Shown: piece by piece, positions 15,894 to 24,700 of the stretch
Numbering within the stretch: position 1 is the stretch's first letter
Layout of the letters: the number at the start of each line of letters is the position of its first letter
Assembly: GCA_017443845.1 (NCBI GenBank)
Contig: JAFSXX010000029.1
Coordinates: 1-64,000 of the forward strand
Source: Bacteroidales bacterium
GTDB lineage: Bacteria > Bacteroidota > Bacteroidia > Bacteroidales > UBA932
DNA length: 64,000 nt
Direction: 5' to 3'
Translations under genes and position numbers: made by a program
Notes under the pieces: generated by a model
Databases searched by the model: none
What the model saw: the letters and a program-made list of their open reading frames with translations, nothing else
What the model was told of the DNA's origin: nothing

Positions 15894-16910
15894 ATGGAAA
15901 AGAAAGTCGGGTTAATTATCGCTGTCGCGGCTGCGGCTCTGCTGCTTGCAGCCCTCTCCGTTGCGGGTTTCCTGCTGAACAGGCGTTCTATGGAACGGAT
16001 GAAGGCGGAGCTGGATTCAGCCCTTATGGGGCAGGCCGAGGTGCTCGCGCCGATCTCGGATTACATCGAGGCGCAGATGGCGGTCGATTCGGCTTCGAAG
16101 GGATATGCCTCCGCGGTGCAGATTTATGCTCCCGCGGTGCCCGATGAGATGACTTTCGCCGGGCAGAAGATTAAGCTCAACCGCACCGACCTGCGCGAGA
16201 GGATGGAGCGCGAGCTGATAACCTTCACATATTCGCACAGCAATTCCATACAGATGCTCAAGCGTTCGGGCCGCTATTTCCCTATGGTGGAACCTATCCT
16301 CAAGGCGAAGGGGGTGCCGGACGACCTCAAATACCTGATGGCCATAGAGAGCAATGTCAACCCCATCGCGGTCTCGAAGGCGGGAGCGGCCGGGCTCTGG
16401 CAGTTTATGGCGGCCACGGCCAAGGAATACGGGCTGGAGGTCAATGCCAATGTGGACGAGCGCTTCAATATCGAGCGCGAGACGGAGGCGGCCTGCGATT
16501 ATCTTCTGAAGGCTTATGCCAAGTATGGCGACTGGATGACCGTGGCGGCCAGCTACAATGCCGGCCAGGGCGGCATCTCGTCCCGCATCGAGAAGCAGAA
16601 GCAGCGCACCGCGTTCAATCTGTGGCTGCCCGAGGAGACCTCGCGGTATATGTTCCGCATCCTCACGGCCAAGATGATGTTCGAGAATCCCTCTTCTTTC
16701 GGATTCAACCTCTCCGAGGAGGATTATTACAAATATGTGCCTCCGCGCCGCACGGTTACCGTCACCGAGACCATAAAGGACCTGCCCGACTTCGCGGCGG
16801 CCAACGGCGTGAGCTATTTCCAGCTGCGCAGCGCCAATCTGTGGCTGCGCGAGCTGAGTCTCAAGGTTTCGGGCAAGAACAGTTACAAGATCAAGATCCC
16901 CAGGGAGTAG
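15894..16910 (+). CDS. Membrane-anchored lytic transglycosylase (MltD-like)
   Basis: The enzyme cleaves peptidoglycan between N-acetylmuramic acid and N-acetylglucosamine in the periplasm. The 338-residue protein has an N-terminal membrane anchor (residues ~5-27). An SLT domain at ~125-265 has the catalytic Glu in YLMAIESNVNP followed by SKAGAAGLWQFM and AASYNAGQGG. A short LysM-like tail sits at ~285-335 (TETIKDLPDFAAANGVSYFQL). It is the first gene of a tight cluster with rdgB (15 bases on) and recO. Confidence 0.88.
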   Translation: MEKKVGLIIAVAAAALLLAALSVAGFLLNRRSMERMKAELDSALMGQAEVLAPISDYIEAQMAVDSASKGYASAVQIYAPAVPDEMTFAGQKIKLNRTDLRERMERELITFTYSHSNSIQMLKRSGRYFPMVEPILKAKGVPDDLKYLMAIESNVNPIAVSKAGAAGLWQFMAATAKEYGLEVNANVDERFNIERETEAACDYLLKAYAKYGDWMTVAASYNAGQGGISSRIEKQKQRTAFNLWLPEETSRYMFRILTAKMMFENPSSFGFNLSEEDYYKYVPPRRTVTVTETIKDLPDFAAANGVSYFQLRSANLWLRELSLKVSGKNSYKIKIPRE

Positions 16911-16925
16911 GGGAGTTTCGCAGAT

Positions 16926-17519
16926 ATGGAAGATATAGTATTCGCATCGGCCAACCGCAACAAGCTGGCGGAGGTCCGCAAGATATTGGGTCCGGATTTC
17001 AACGTGATGCTGCCATCCGACCTTGGTTTCACGGGGAACATACCGGAAACGCACGAAACCGTCCGGGAGAATTCGGAGCAGAAGGCCCGTTTCATCTGGG
17101 ATCTTTTCCACAAGCCCTGTTTCTCCGACGATACGGGGCTGGAGGTGGATGCCCTGGGCGGCGCCCCCGGTGTCTATTCGGCCCGCTATGCGGGGGAGCC
17201 CTCGAATCCTGCGCGGAACATAGAAAAGCTGCTTCGCGAACTGGAGGGAGTGCCTCTTGGGAAGCGTACGGCCCGTTTCCGCTGCGTTGTCTCATATATC
17301 GAGAACGGCGAGCTGACCCGCTTCGAGGGTATCTGCGAGGGGCATATCAACTTCGCTCCGGTGGCGGGCGGCGGCTTCGGGTACGACCCTGTCTTCGTGG
17401 CGGAGGGGTATGACTGCACCCTGGCCGAACTCACCATGGAGGAGAAAAACAGGATTTCGCACCGCGGCAAGGCGATGGATCTTTTGGCATGCCATCTCTC
17501 TCGAAATCAAGGGCGATAG
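16926..17519 (+). CDS. rdgB: Non-canonical purine NTP pyrophosphatase (XTP/dITP)
   Basis: RdgB/HAM1 hydrolyses dITP, dXTP and ITP to monophosphates, keeping deaminated bases out of DNA. The 197-residue protein has the family hallmarks in order: FASANRNKLAEV at the start, PETHETVRENSEQKA, FSDDTGLEVDALGGAPGVYSARYAG (metal and base pocket), GFGYDPVF, and KNRISHRGKAM at the end. It is complete and of standard length. Its last 31 bases overlap the recO start in another frame, so the two are translationally coupled; the pairing joins nucleotide-pool cleansing with recombination repair. Confidence 0.95.
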   Translation: MEDIVFASANRNKLAEVRKILGPDFNVMLPSDLGFTGNIPETHETVRENSEQKARFIWDLFHKPCFSDDTGLEVDALGGAPGVYSARYAGEPSNPARNIEKLLRELEGVPLGKRTARFRCVVSYIENGELTRFEGICEGHINFAPVAGGGFGYDPVFVAEGYDCTLAELTMEEKNRISHRGKAMDLLACHLSRNQGR

Positions 17520-18217
17520 TCCTGCATCTGACCCGTCAGGGGGATTCGGGCGCAGTGGTCCACGTCGTCGATTCCGAGGCGGGGCGGCAGGGGCTTTTCG
17601 TGCGCGGACTCGGGAAGGGCAGGGGCGTGTCGGTTGCGGCGTTCCACAATCTGGCGATTCTCGATACGGTGACCTACGCCACTCCCCGCAGTTCGCTGCT
17701 CTATTTGCGGGAATATGCGCCCGCGGTGCCGCTGAATGGCATCCGCAGCGATCTGGCCAAGAGTACCGTGGCGCTTTTCATCAGCGAGGTGCTGTACCGG
17801 ACCCTGCGCAGCGACGACGGCGATCCGGATCTTTTCAAATGGCTGGAAGATAGCATATTGGCGCTCGATGCCCTGGAGGGGCCTGCGGCCAATTTCCACC
17901 TGTGGTGGATGGTGGGCTACTGCGCCCGCTGCGGCTTCCGCCCGGAGGACAACTGGTCGCCGGAGCGGCCCCTATTTGATATGGTCTCGGCCTCCTTCGT
18001 CGCCTCGCCGGCTTCGACTGAAAGCTGCCTCTCGCCGGAAGAATCCCGTCTGCTCCATCTCCTGCTGAATTCCTCTTTGGAAGAAGCCCTGGCGATTCCC
18101 CTTTCGGCCTCCCGCCGCCGCTCCTTCTCCGAGAATATGCTCAAGTATCTCTCCATCCACTTCGGCGTCCGGCTCGAAGTCAAATCGCTGGAGGTCCTTC
18201 ACGCCGTATTCTCTTAG
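17489..18217 (+). CDS. recO: DNA repair protein RecO
   Basis: RecO loads RecA onto SSB-coated single strands in the RecFOR pathway. The 242-residue protein starts SKSRAIVLHLTRQGDSG with the N-terminal OB fold. LFVRGLGKGRG then YLREYAPAVPLNGIRSD and a helical C-terminal part (WWMVGYCARCGFRPEDNW) follow, as in Bacteroidetes RecO. One CxxC pair is visible where classical RecO often has a four-Cys zinc site, so zinc binding is doubtful. The start overlaps rdgB by 31 bases. Confidence 0.92.
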   Translation: MPSLSKSRAIVLHLTRQGDSGAVVHVVDSEAGRQGLFVRGLGKGRGVSVAAFHNLAILDTVTYATPRSSLLYLREYAPAVPLNGIRSDLAKSTVALFISEVLYRTLRSDDGDPDLFKWLEDSILALDALEGPAANFHLWWMVGYCARCGFRPEDNWSPERPLFDMVSASFVASPASTESCLSPEESRLLHLLLNSSLEEALAIPLSASRRRSFSENMLKYLSIHFGVRLEVKSLEVLHAVFS

Positions 18218-18250
18218 GTTTATGATGGGAAAAACGGTACGATTTTTTCA

Positions 18251-18258
18251 TACCTTTG
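18251..18258 (+). promoter_or_regulatory. -7 element before the TM2 protein gene
   Basis: TACCTTTG lies 37 bases before the ATG at 18296 and fits TAnnTTTG. Confidence 0.5.
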
Positions 18259-18295
18259 TGGACTTAACTAGATAATTGAAATAGAGACAAAAGAT

Positions 18296-18793
18296 ATGAA
18301 AAGATTTTTGGCATTTTTTGCGGCCTTGATCTTTGCGGCAGCGGCTTTCGCCGGCGAGCCGTTGACCGCAGCCGCTCCGGGCGCAACCTCCGGCGCAACC
18401 GTCCCAGTCGCAACCGCCTCCAGCATTGCCGAAGCTCTCGGGAAAGTGGACTTTTCGGTTGACCTGGCGCAGGCGATAGAGGCTTCGGCGCCTCAGGACT
18501 ACCAGATCCTGCAACACTACTATCCGGAACTTTTCGGCGGGCCGGATCCGTTCCTCAGACCGAATTTTGTACCTGGTCCCGACAGGGTCACGGCATCAGT
18601 CCTGGCCATCCTGCTCGGCGGCTTGGGCATCCACCGTTTTTATCTTGGAGAGACGGCGCTGGGTATCTTGGACATCCTCTTCTGCTGGACCGGAATCCCC
18701 TCCCTGGTAGCCTTGATCGACGGGATCGTATGGCTCTTTGAGTCGGACGAGGTGTTTTACCGGAGCTGGCTGGCCCGGAACGATTTGTATTGA
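18296..18793 (+). CDS. Secreted TM2-domain protein
   Basis: A signal peptide (MKRFLAFFAALIFAAAAFAG) is followed by an Ala/Thr-rich spacer. The C-terminal TM2 domain covers residues ~98-150: SVLAILLGGLGIHRFYLGE, then LGILDILFCWTGIPSLVALIDGI, two membrane helices joined by a short polar turn with the DRF-like HRFY motif. The function of bacterial TM2 proteins is unknown. The 165-residue product is small and complete. It lies 19 bases before the M16 protease gene, whose signal peptide is very similar (MKRVFAFIAAVMFAAMAFA), suggesting an operon. Confidence 0.82.
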   Translation: MKRFLAFFAALIFAAAAFAGEPLTAAAPGATSGATVPVATASSIAEALGKVDFSVDLAQAIEASAPQDYQILQHYYPELFGGPDPFLRPNFVPGPDRVTASVLAILLGGLGIHRFYLGETALGILDILFCWTGIPSLVALIDGIVWLFESDEVFYRSWLARNDLY

Positions 18794-18812
18794 TTAATCC
18801 ATTATAAGGTAT

Positions 18813-21617
18813 ATGAAAAGAGTTTTCGCATTTATTGCGGCCGTAATGTTTGCGGCAATGGCATTTGCGCAGCAGATGCCGCCCATTCCCATCGACCCTG
18901 CCGTACGTATCGGCAAGCTCGACAACGGGCTTACATATTACATCCGTCACAATGAGGAGCCCAAGGGGCAGGCGAACTTCTACATCGCCCAGAAGGTCGG
19001 CTCCATCCTCGAAGAGGAGGAGCAGCGCGGCCTCGCCCACTTCCTTGAGCATATGTGCTTCAACGGTACGGAGCATTTCCCCGGCAACGGAGTCATCAAA
19101 TACTGCGAGAGCATCGGCGTCAAGTTCGGAGCCGACCTCAATGCCTATACCAGCATCGACGAGACGGTTTACAACATCGACAACGTGCCTGTAGCCAAGG
19201 TTCCCTCCTCCATTGATTCCTGCCTCTGGATACTCCACGACTGGGCCGACGGCCTCCTGCTGACCGATAAGGATATCGACAGCGAGCGCGGCGTCATCCA
19301 CGAGGAGTGGCGTTCCCGCAGCGGTGCGCAGAACAGGATGCTGGAGAAAATCCTGCCTGAAGTATATCCAGGTAACCGCTACGGCGAGCGACTTCCCATC
19401 GGCCTGATGTCGGTGGTGGACTTCTTCCCCTACCAGCGCCTGCGCGACTACTACGAGAAGTGGTACCGTCCCGACCAGCAGGGCATCGTAGTGGTCGGCG
19501 ACATCGACGTGGATGCCGTCGAGGCCAAGATAAAGGATATCTTCGGCACCATCGCCACCCCGGTCAATCCCGCCGAGCGCTTCTATGTGCAGGTCGAGGA
19601 CAATACCGAGCCGATAGTGAGCATCGCCAAGGACAAGGAGCAGCCTTATGCGATGTCGTTCATCTTCTGCAAGCACGACGCATACCCCGTGGAGATGAAG
19701 GGCGACCTCAGTTATCTGATCTATTCGACGGCCCTCTATGCCATCCAGTCGATGCTCTCAGAGCGTATCGATGAGATAATGCAGAGCCCCAATCCGCCTT
19801 TCATCCAGGCGCAGATCTCCGACGACGACTATCTGATCGCCAAGACCAAGAAGGCCTTCCAGGGAATGGCGGTCTCTTCCGAGGCCGACATCCTCACCCC
19901 GATGAAGACCGTTTACCGCGAGATGCTCCGCGCAGTCCGCGGCGGATTCACGGCAAGCGAATACGAGCGCTTCAAGACCAATTTCTTATCCGAACTCGAG
20001 ACCAGGTATAACCAGAGGTCCAAGGTAAAGAGCGCGGCATATTGCAGTGAATATGTCCGCCATTTCATCGACAACGAGCCCATCCCGGGCATCGAGAACG
20101 AGTATGCGATGGCGCAGCAGCTTCTTCCCTCCATTCCGGTGACAGTCGTCAACCAGCTTGCCGCTACCCTGATGGCTCCCGGAATGAACAATGTCGTCGT
20201 GATGATGATGCTTCCCGACAAGGAGGGCGTCACCTATCCTTCCGGAGAAGAGATTGTGGAAGCCCTCAAGGCCGTGGCCGCCGAGGATATCAAGCCCTAC
20301 GAGGATGCTGTATCCGATGAGCCGCTGATGAGCGAGCTCCCCGTTCCCGGGCGTGTGGTCAAGACCGGAGAGACCAAGTTCGGCTACAAGATGTACAAGC
20401 TCTCCAACGGTGCGACCGTCTATATGAAGCATACCGATTTCAACCCCGACGAGATCCTGATGGCTGCCTACAGCCAGGGCGGAACCTCCCTCTACGGGGA
20501 TGCCGACAATAACAATCTCAAGGCCCTTCCCGAAGTCATCGGAGTGGGCGGCCTGGGTTCGTTCAGCGCGACCGACCTTCCCAAGGTCCTGGCCGGCAAG
20601 AACGTGAGCGTCAACCGCACCGTGGGTTCGTTCAGCGAGGGCGTTTCGGCCAAGACAACCCCCAAGGACCTGGAGACCATGCTCCAGCTCAACTATCTGG
20701 GCTTCACCTCGATGCGCTATGACGAAAAGGCGTTCGAATCGTGGCGCAGCCGCAACACCGCAGCCCTTGCCAACCGTGAGGCCAACCCTATGTCGGCGAT
20801 CCAGGATACTCTGGTGGCAACCATCTATACCAACTCATACCGCGTATCGCCCCTCAAGACCACCGACCTGGCCGGCCTCGATTACGGCAGGATAATGGAG
20901 ATCGCGCGCGAGCGCTTCGCGGATGCGTCGGATTTCGTCTTCGTGTTCACAGGCAACATCGACGAGGATGCACTTCCCCTCATCGAGCGTTACATCGGAT
21001 CGCTGCCTGCAACGGGCAAGAAAGAGAAGGCCGACCTGAAGGCTTACGGCTTTGCGAAGGGCAAGGTTTCCAAGATGTTCGACCGCCAGATGGAGACCCC
21101 TATGGTGACGAACTTCTTCCTGGACAATGCTAAAACCAAGGCCAGCCTGAAGAACAACGTGGCTTTTGACATAGCTCTCAGCGCCCTGAGCAACGTGCTC
21201 CTCGAGGAGATCCGCGAGAAGGAGGGAGGCACCTACGGTATCGGAGCTTACGGCGGAATGGATTTCTACCCCAAGAAGGAGATGTATATGCAGATCGCTT
21301 ACCAGACGGACCCTGACAAGTATGAGCATCTCAACGGCAAGGTTGCCGAGATCGTGAAGGAGTTTGCCAAGAGCGGTCCTTCGGAGGAGGCAATCTCCAA
21401 GGCGAAGGAGTATATGGTCAAGAAGTACCACGAGAACCTCCACGAGAATGGTTACTTCTCCTCGGCCGTACGCGAGTATCTCAACAGCGGAGTGGATGTG
21501 GTGACAGGCTATGAGGAAGTAGTCAAGTCGGTGACAGCCAAGGATATCCGCAAGGTGTTCAACCAGCTTCTCAAGGCCGGCAACCACGCCGAAGTCATAA
21601 TGAAGGGCGTGAAGTAG
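18813..21617 (+). CDS. M16 family zinc metallopeptidase (insulinase/pitrilysin type)
   Basis: The 934-residue periplasmic protease has a signal peptide and two M16 halves. The inverted zinc motif HxxEH appears as AHFLEHMCFNGT near residues 76-80. The distal zinc ligand Glu is in ERGVIHEEW about 78 residues later. The second half is the inactive M16_C type (LLEEIREKEGGTYGIGAYGG). It probably degrades peptides in the periplasm. Upstream is the TM2 protein and 35 bases downstream the S41 protease with its own promoter-like box. Confidence 0.93.
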   Translation: MKRVFAFIAAVMFAAMAFAQQMPPIPIDPAVRIGKLDNGLTYYIRHNEEPKGQANFYIAQKVGSILEEEEQRGLAHFLEHMCFNGTEHFPGNGVIKYCESIGVKFGADLNAYTSIDETVYNIDNVPVAKVPSSIDSCLWILHDWADGLLLTDKDIDSERGVIHEEWRSRSGAQNRMLEKILPEVYPGNRYGERLPIGLMSVVDFFPYQRLRDYYEKWYRPDQQGIVVVGDIDVDAVEAKIKDIFGTIATPVNPAERFYVQVEDNTEPIVSIAKDKEQPYAMSFIFCKHDAYPVEMKGDLSYLIYSTALYAIQSMLSERIDEIMQSPNPPFIQAQISDDDYLIAKTKKAFQGMAVSSEADILTPMKTVYREMLRAVRGGFTASEYERFKTNFLSELETRYNQRSKVKSAAYCSEYVRHFIDNEPIPGIENEYAMAQQLLPSIPVTVVNQLAATLMAPGMNNVVVMMMLPDKEGVTYPSGEEIVEALKAVAAEDIKPYEDAVSDEPLMSELPVPGRVVKTGETKFGYKMYKLSNGATVYMKHTDFNPDEILMAAYSQGGTSLYGDADNNNLKALPEVIGVGGLGSFSATDLPKVLAGKNVSVNRTVGSFSEGVSAKTTPKDLETMLQLNYLGFTSMRYDEKAFESWRSRNTAALANREANPMSAIQDTLVATIYTNSYRVSPLKTTDLAGLDYGRIMEIARERFADASDFVFVFTGNIDEDALPLIERYIGSLPATGKKEKADLKAYGFAKGKVSKMFDRQMETPMVTNFFLDNAKTKASLKNNVAFDIALSALSNVLLEEIREKEGGTYGIGAYGGMDFYPKKEMYMQIAYQTDPDKYEHLNGKVAEIVKEFAKSGPSEEAISKAKEYMVKKYHENLHENGYFSSAVREYLNSGVDVVTGYEEVVKSVTAKDIRKVFNQLLKAGNHAEVIMKGVK

Positions 21618-21638
21618 TCTCCCCTCTTATAAAATCAC

Positions 21639-21646
21639 TATATTTG
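21639..21646 (+). promoter_or_regulatory. -7 element before the S41 protease
   Basis: TATATTTG ends six bases before the ATG at 21653, so transcription would start at or next to the start codon. Confidence 0.5.
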
Positions 21647-21652
21647 CAAATT

Positions 21653-23317
21653 ATGACTAGATTTGCCAAAATATCCCTTATCGCTGTCTTGAGCCTAATG
21701 GCGGGTGGCTTTACGCTCTCCGCACAGGAGTCCAGGCCCGCCCAGAGCTCCAATTTCAAGCTCGGGAAGAATCTCGACATCCAGTACTCGATTCTCCGCA
21801 ATGTCGCGGGAGCGTATGTCGATACCGTGGATTTCGACAAGATGATTCCCATAGGCATCGAGGCTATGCTCCAGTCGCTGGATCCATATACGACCTATAT
21901 CGCCGAGGACAATGAAGAGGACTTCGCGCTGCTGACCACCGGAATCTACGGCGGAGTCGGCTCCACCATCAAGAAGCGTCCGGGCGAAGGCGTGCTTATA
22001 TTCGAGCCCTATGAGAATTCCCCGATCCTCAAGGCGGGCCTCCAGCCCGGAGATACCATCATCTCCATCGACGGCAAGTCCGTTTTCGGCGAGACTTCCG
22101 AGCAGAGTTCCTCCAGAATGAAGGGTCAGCCCGGCACCGTGGTCAACTTCACGGTCATCAAGGGCCGCACCGGCGATACTGTCGATGTGGCGGTGACACG
22201 CGAAAGGATCCACGTCTCCGACATCGCCTACAGCGGCATTATCCGCGACTCGATAGGCTATATCAGGGTGTCCGGATTCACCGACAAGGTGGCCGACGAA
22301 TTCAAGTCGAATTTCCTGGAGCTCAAGAAAAAGGGGATCCGCAAACTCGTCATCGACCTGCGCGACAACGGCGGCGGCATAATGGACGAAGCCATCCAGA
22401 TGGCCTCCTTCTTCGTGCCCAAGGGGACCCTGGTGGTCTCTTCCAAGGGCCGCAATCCGCAGATGAACCAGGAATACTACACCAATGAGGAGCCGCTCGA
22501 TACCGAAATTCCAATCCTGGTGATGGTCAACAGCGGTTCGGCCTCCGCTTCGGAGATATTCGCCGGGGCGATGCAGGATCTCGACCGCGGGGTCATCGCC
22601 GGCAAGCGCACCTTCGGCAAGGGCCTCATCCAGTCGGTGCTCGCCACCCCCTATGACGGCAAAGTCAAGATAACCACCGGCAAGTATTACACCCCCAGCG
22701 GCCGCTGCGTGCAGGCGCTCGACTACAGCCACCGCAACGAGGACGGCAGCGTGGGCCACATCCCCGATTCGCTCAAGCGCGAGTTCAAGACGGTGGGCGG
22801 CCGCAGCGTCTATGACGGCGGCGGTATCACCCCCGATATCGAGGCCGAATCCCCGGTTTACAGCCGTCCAGCATTCTCGCTGGTTTACAACGACATACTT
22901 GGAGAGTACTCCATCCGGTATTTCAAATCCCATCCCGAAATCGCCCCCATCGAGGAGTTCCACCTGAGCGATGCCGAGTACGAGGATTTCATAAAGTTCG
23001 CGGAGAAGAAGGAGTTTGACAGCCGCGGAGGCGCCGCCGCCGTCCTCGACCAGCTTGAGGCGGCCGCAAAGCTCGACAATCTCTACGATGCCTACAAAAC
23101 CGAGATAGAGGCTCTCAAGAAGAAGATAGATATGGACAAACGGACTATGCTCACGGCCAAGAAAGCCGAGATCCTCCCGCTGCTCGAGGACGAGATAGCC
23201 GTCAAGTATTACTGCTCCAAAGCCGGTGAAGTGATCCGCCTTCGCGATGATTCCCAGCTCTTTACGGCTCTGGACAAATGGACACCTTCGATAATTACAA
23301 AGAAGATAGATGAATAA
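21653..23317 (+). CDS. S41 family C-terminal processing peptidase
   Basis: The protein (554 residues from ATG 21653; a TTG start 9 bases earlier lies inside the -7 box and is disfavoured) has a signal peptide ending near GGFTLSAQ. A PDZ domain sits at ~90-175 (GAGLQPGDTIISIDGKS type, here LKAGLQPGDTIISIDGKSVF). The S41 core has the nucleophile in VNSGSASASEIFAGAMQD (~295) and the general-base Lys in GKRTFGKGLIQ (~320). The C-terminal ~150 residues are helical. Such proteases trim exported protein C-termini in the periplasm. The stop codon overlaps the start of a small peptide gene, suggesting coupled translation. Confidence 0.93.
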   Translation: MTRFAKISLIAVLSLMAGGFTLSAQESRPAQSSNFKLGKNLDIQYSILRNVAGAYVDTVDFDKMIPIGIEAMLQSLDPYTTYIAEDNEEDFALLTTGIYGGVGSTIKKRPGEGVLIFEPYENSPILKAGLQPGDTIISIDGKSVFGETSEQSSSRMKGQPGTVVNFTVIKGRTGDTVDVAVTRERIHVSDIAYSGIIRDSIGYIRVSGFTDKVADEFKSNFLELKKKGIRKLVIDLRDNGGGIMDEAIQMASFFVPKGTLVVSSKGRNPQMNQEYYTNEEPLDTEIPILVMVNSGSASASEIFAGAMQDLDRGVIAGKRTFGKGLIQSVLATPYDGKVKITTGKYYTPSGRCVQALDYSHRNEDGSVGHIPDSLKREFKTVGGRSVYDGGGITPDIEAESPVYSRPAFSLVYNDILGEYSIRYFKSHPEIAPIEEFHLSDAEYEDFIKFAEKKEFDSRGGAAAVLDQLEAAAKLDNLYDAYKTEIEALKKKIDMDKRTMLTAKKAEILPLLEDEIAVKYYCSKAGEVIRLRDDSQLFTALDKWTPSIITKKIDE

Positions 23318-23459
23318 TAAAGTAATGAGTTACGAGGCTCCGCGCACCTGGATAGTGGAGCTCGAGCCGGCCGCAACCCTGGCCAATTCGTATGGCGACG
23401 GCGGCGACGGCTTTACGGTGAACTGGAACAGGGATTCCAGCAACGATTTCAAATGGTAG
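23310..23459 (+). CDS. Small peptide A of a ~50-residue family
   Basis: The frame encodes 49 residues beginning MNNKVMSYEAPRTWIVELEP (a second ATG is at 23325) and ending in NDFKW. It overlaps the S41 stop by eight bases and ends 11 bases before the lipoprotein gene at 23471. The spacing Y-x-x-P-x3-I-x2-L-E is shared with the peptides at 32849 and 38098, which also sit directly before lipoprotein genes. There is no signal peptide. A comparable N-terminal pattern occurs, from memory, in small Bacteroidetes peptides near C10 proteases; the role is unknown. Confidence 0.6.
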   Translation: MNNKVMSYEAPRTWIVELEPAATLANSYGDGGDGFTVNWNRDSSNDFKW

Positions 23460-23470
23460 GAGGGAAGGCT

Positions 23471-24697
23471 ATGAAGAGGAATATAATTTTTGCAATGACA
23501 TTGCTCGCACTGCTCGGCGGATGCCGCAGCGAGCAGGAGGAATTCGGGGGCGTATTGTCATCCAGGCGATCTTCCGATATCCAGATATTGGGCGTGATCG
23601 CCCAGCCTGAAACCAGGACCACCCTCGACGGCCTTACTGTCCGCTGGGCGGAAGGGGATTCCATCGGCGTTTTCAGCGCATCGGCGCAGAATTCCGTGGC
23701 TGTCCTCGATGCCTCCAGCGCGGGTTCGACCGAAGGCCTTTTCAACGTCAAGTCAACGGCAGGCAACCCTCAGTATGCCTATTATCCTTACGACGAGTCA
23801 GCGACCGGTACCCGCAGTTCGGTCAGCCTCTCCCTGCCCGCCGTCCAGCTCCAGACTGGAACATCCCCCAATATGCGGTATGATGTCAAGGCCGGACACT
23901 ATCAGAGCGGCAGCATGACCGAAAAGTACAGGTTCGAGTTCCGCGAGAAGATGGCTCTCCTGAGGTTCGACCTTACCCCCGGAGCGGAGCTTGAGGGCGA
24001 CATCCTTGAGAGCATCAGCTTTACCGCAGAGGGAAGGGCTCTGGCAGGCAATTATACCCTGAGCATGGCTGATCTCGACGCGGCCCTGGCATTCACCTCG
24101 GACGCCTCCGCAACCGCTGCGGTCAGCTTCGCTTCCGCACCGGTACTGGCAGCTTCGTCTCCCGCTACGGGCTGGCTCTTTGTCAATCCCGACGTCAAGT
24201 CCGGAGATCCCCTCGTGATGGAGATCCGCACCGACAAGCATATCGTCAGGGTGGAAGTTTCGGCATCCAAGGATTATCTGGCAGGTTACAGGTATACTAT
24301 GCCTCTCGATGTGCCTGCCCTTGTGGCGGCCGGGAAGGCTATCGTCTCTTCCCTGACCCCTGCGGCCGACATCACCGGCCTGACGGATTGCGGCGTGTAC
24401 GATATGGAAGCCAAGGAGTATATCTGCAAGTACGAGGCGGGCCTCTGCCAGTATGCGACATACAATTTCGGCCCCCAGCACAGCTACCGCCTGCAGAGTT
24501 TCAGGGGCGGATATGCGGTTGAGATCGCGGCTCCCGCGTCCCTGACCGAAGGGGCCGAGGTCGATGTCACCGTAACGGTTTACGGTCCCATCGATGTGAA
24601 TGAAGGTACTTTCAAAGCCAAAGTAGTAAAAGTGACATCCGAAAAGGCCTGGCTGTCCGACGTCCTCAACCAGGCGGGATATATTGTAATGAGGTAG
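23471..24697 (+). CDS. Fimbrillin-like surface lipoprotein
   Basis: The lipobox is ALLGGC (Cys at ~17), followed by an acidic stretch (RSEQEE) of the kind that sends lipoproteins to the cell surface in Bacteroidetes. The N-terminal domain has the fimbrillin/Mfa-like signature ETRTTLDGLTVRWAEGDSIGVFS and YAYYPYDE. The remainder is beta-rich, with no recognised enzyme domain, and ends in a small Ig-like part. ATG 23471 is chosen because AGGAGG lies seven bases before it. It is 3 bases ahead of the C10 protease gene. In other Bacteroidetes such neighbours are adhesins or protease partners; here the role is inferred. Confidence 0.72.
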   Translation: MKRNIIFAMTLLALLGGCRSEQEEFGGVLSSRRSSDIQILGVIAQPETRTTLDGLTVRWAEGDSIGVFSASAQNSVAVLDASSAGSTEGLFNVKSTAGNPQYAYYPYDESATGTRSSVSLSLPAVQLQTGTSPNMRYDVKAGHYQSGSMTEKYRFEFREKMALLRFDLTPGAELEGDILESISFTAEGRALAGNYTLSMADLDAALAFTSDASATAAVSFASAPVLAASSPATGWLFVNPDVKSGDPLVMEIRTDKHIVRVEVSASKDYLAGYRYTMPLDVPALVAAGKAIVSSLTPAADITGLTDCGVYDMEAKEYICKYEAGLCQYATYNFGPQHSYRLQSFRGGYAVEIAAPASLTEGAEVDVTVTVYGPIDVNEGTFKAKVVKVTSEKAWLSDVLNQAGYIVMR

Positions 24698-24700
24698 GTT

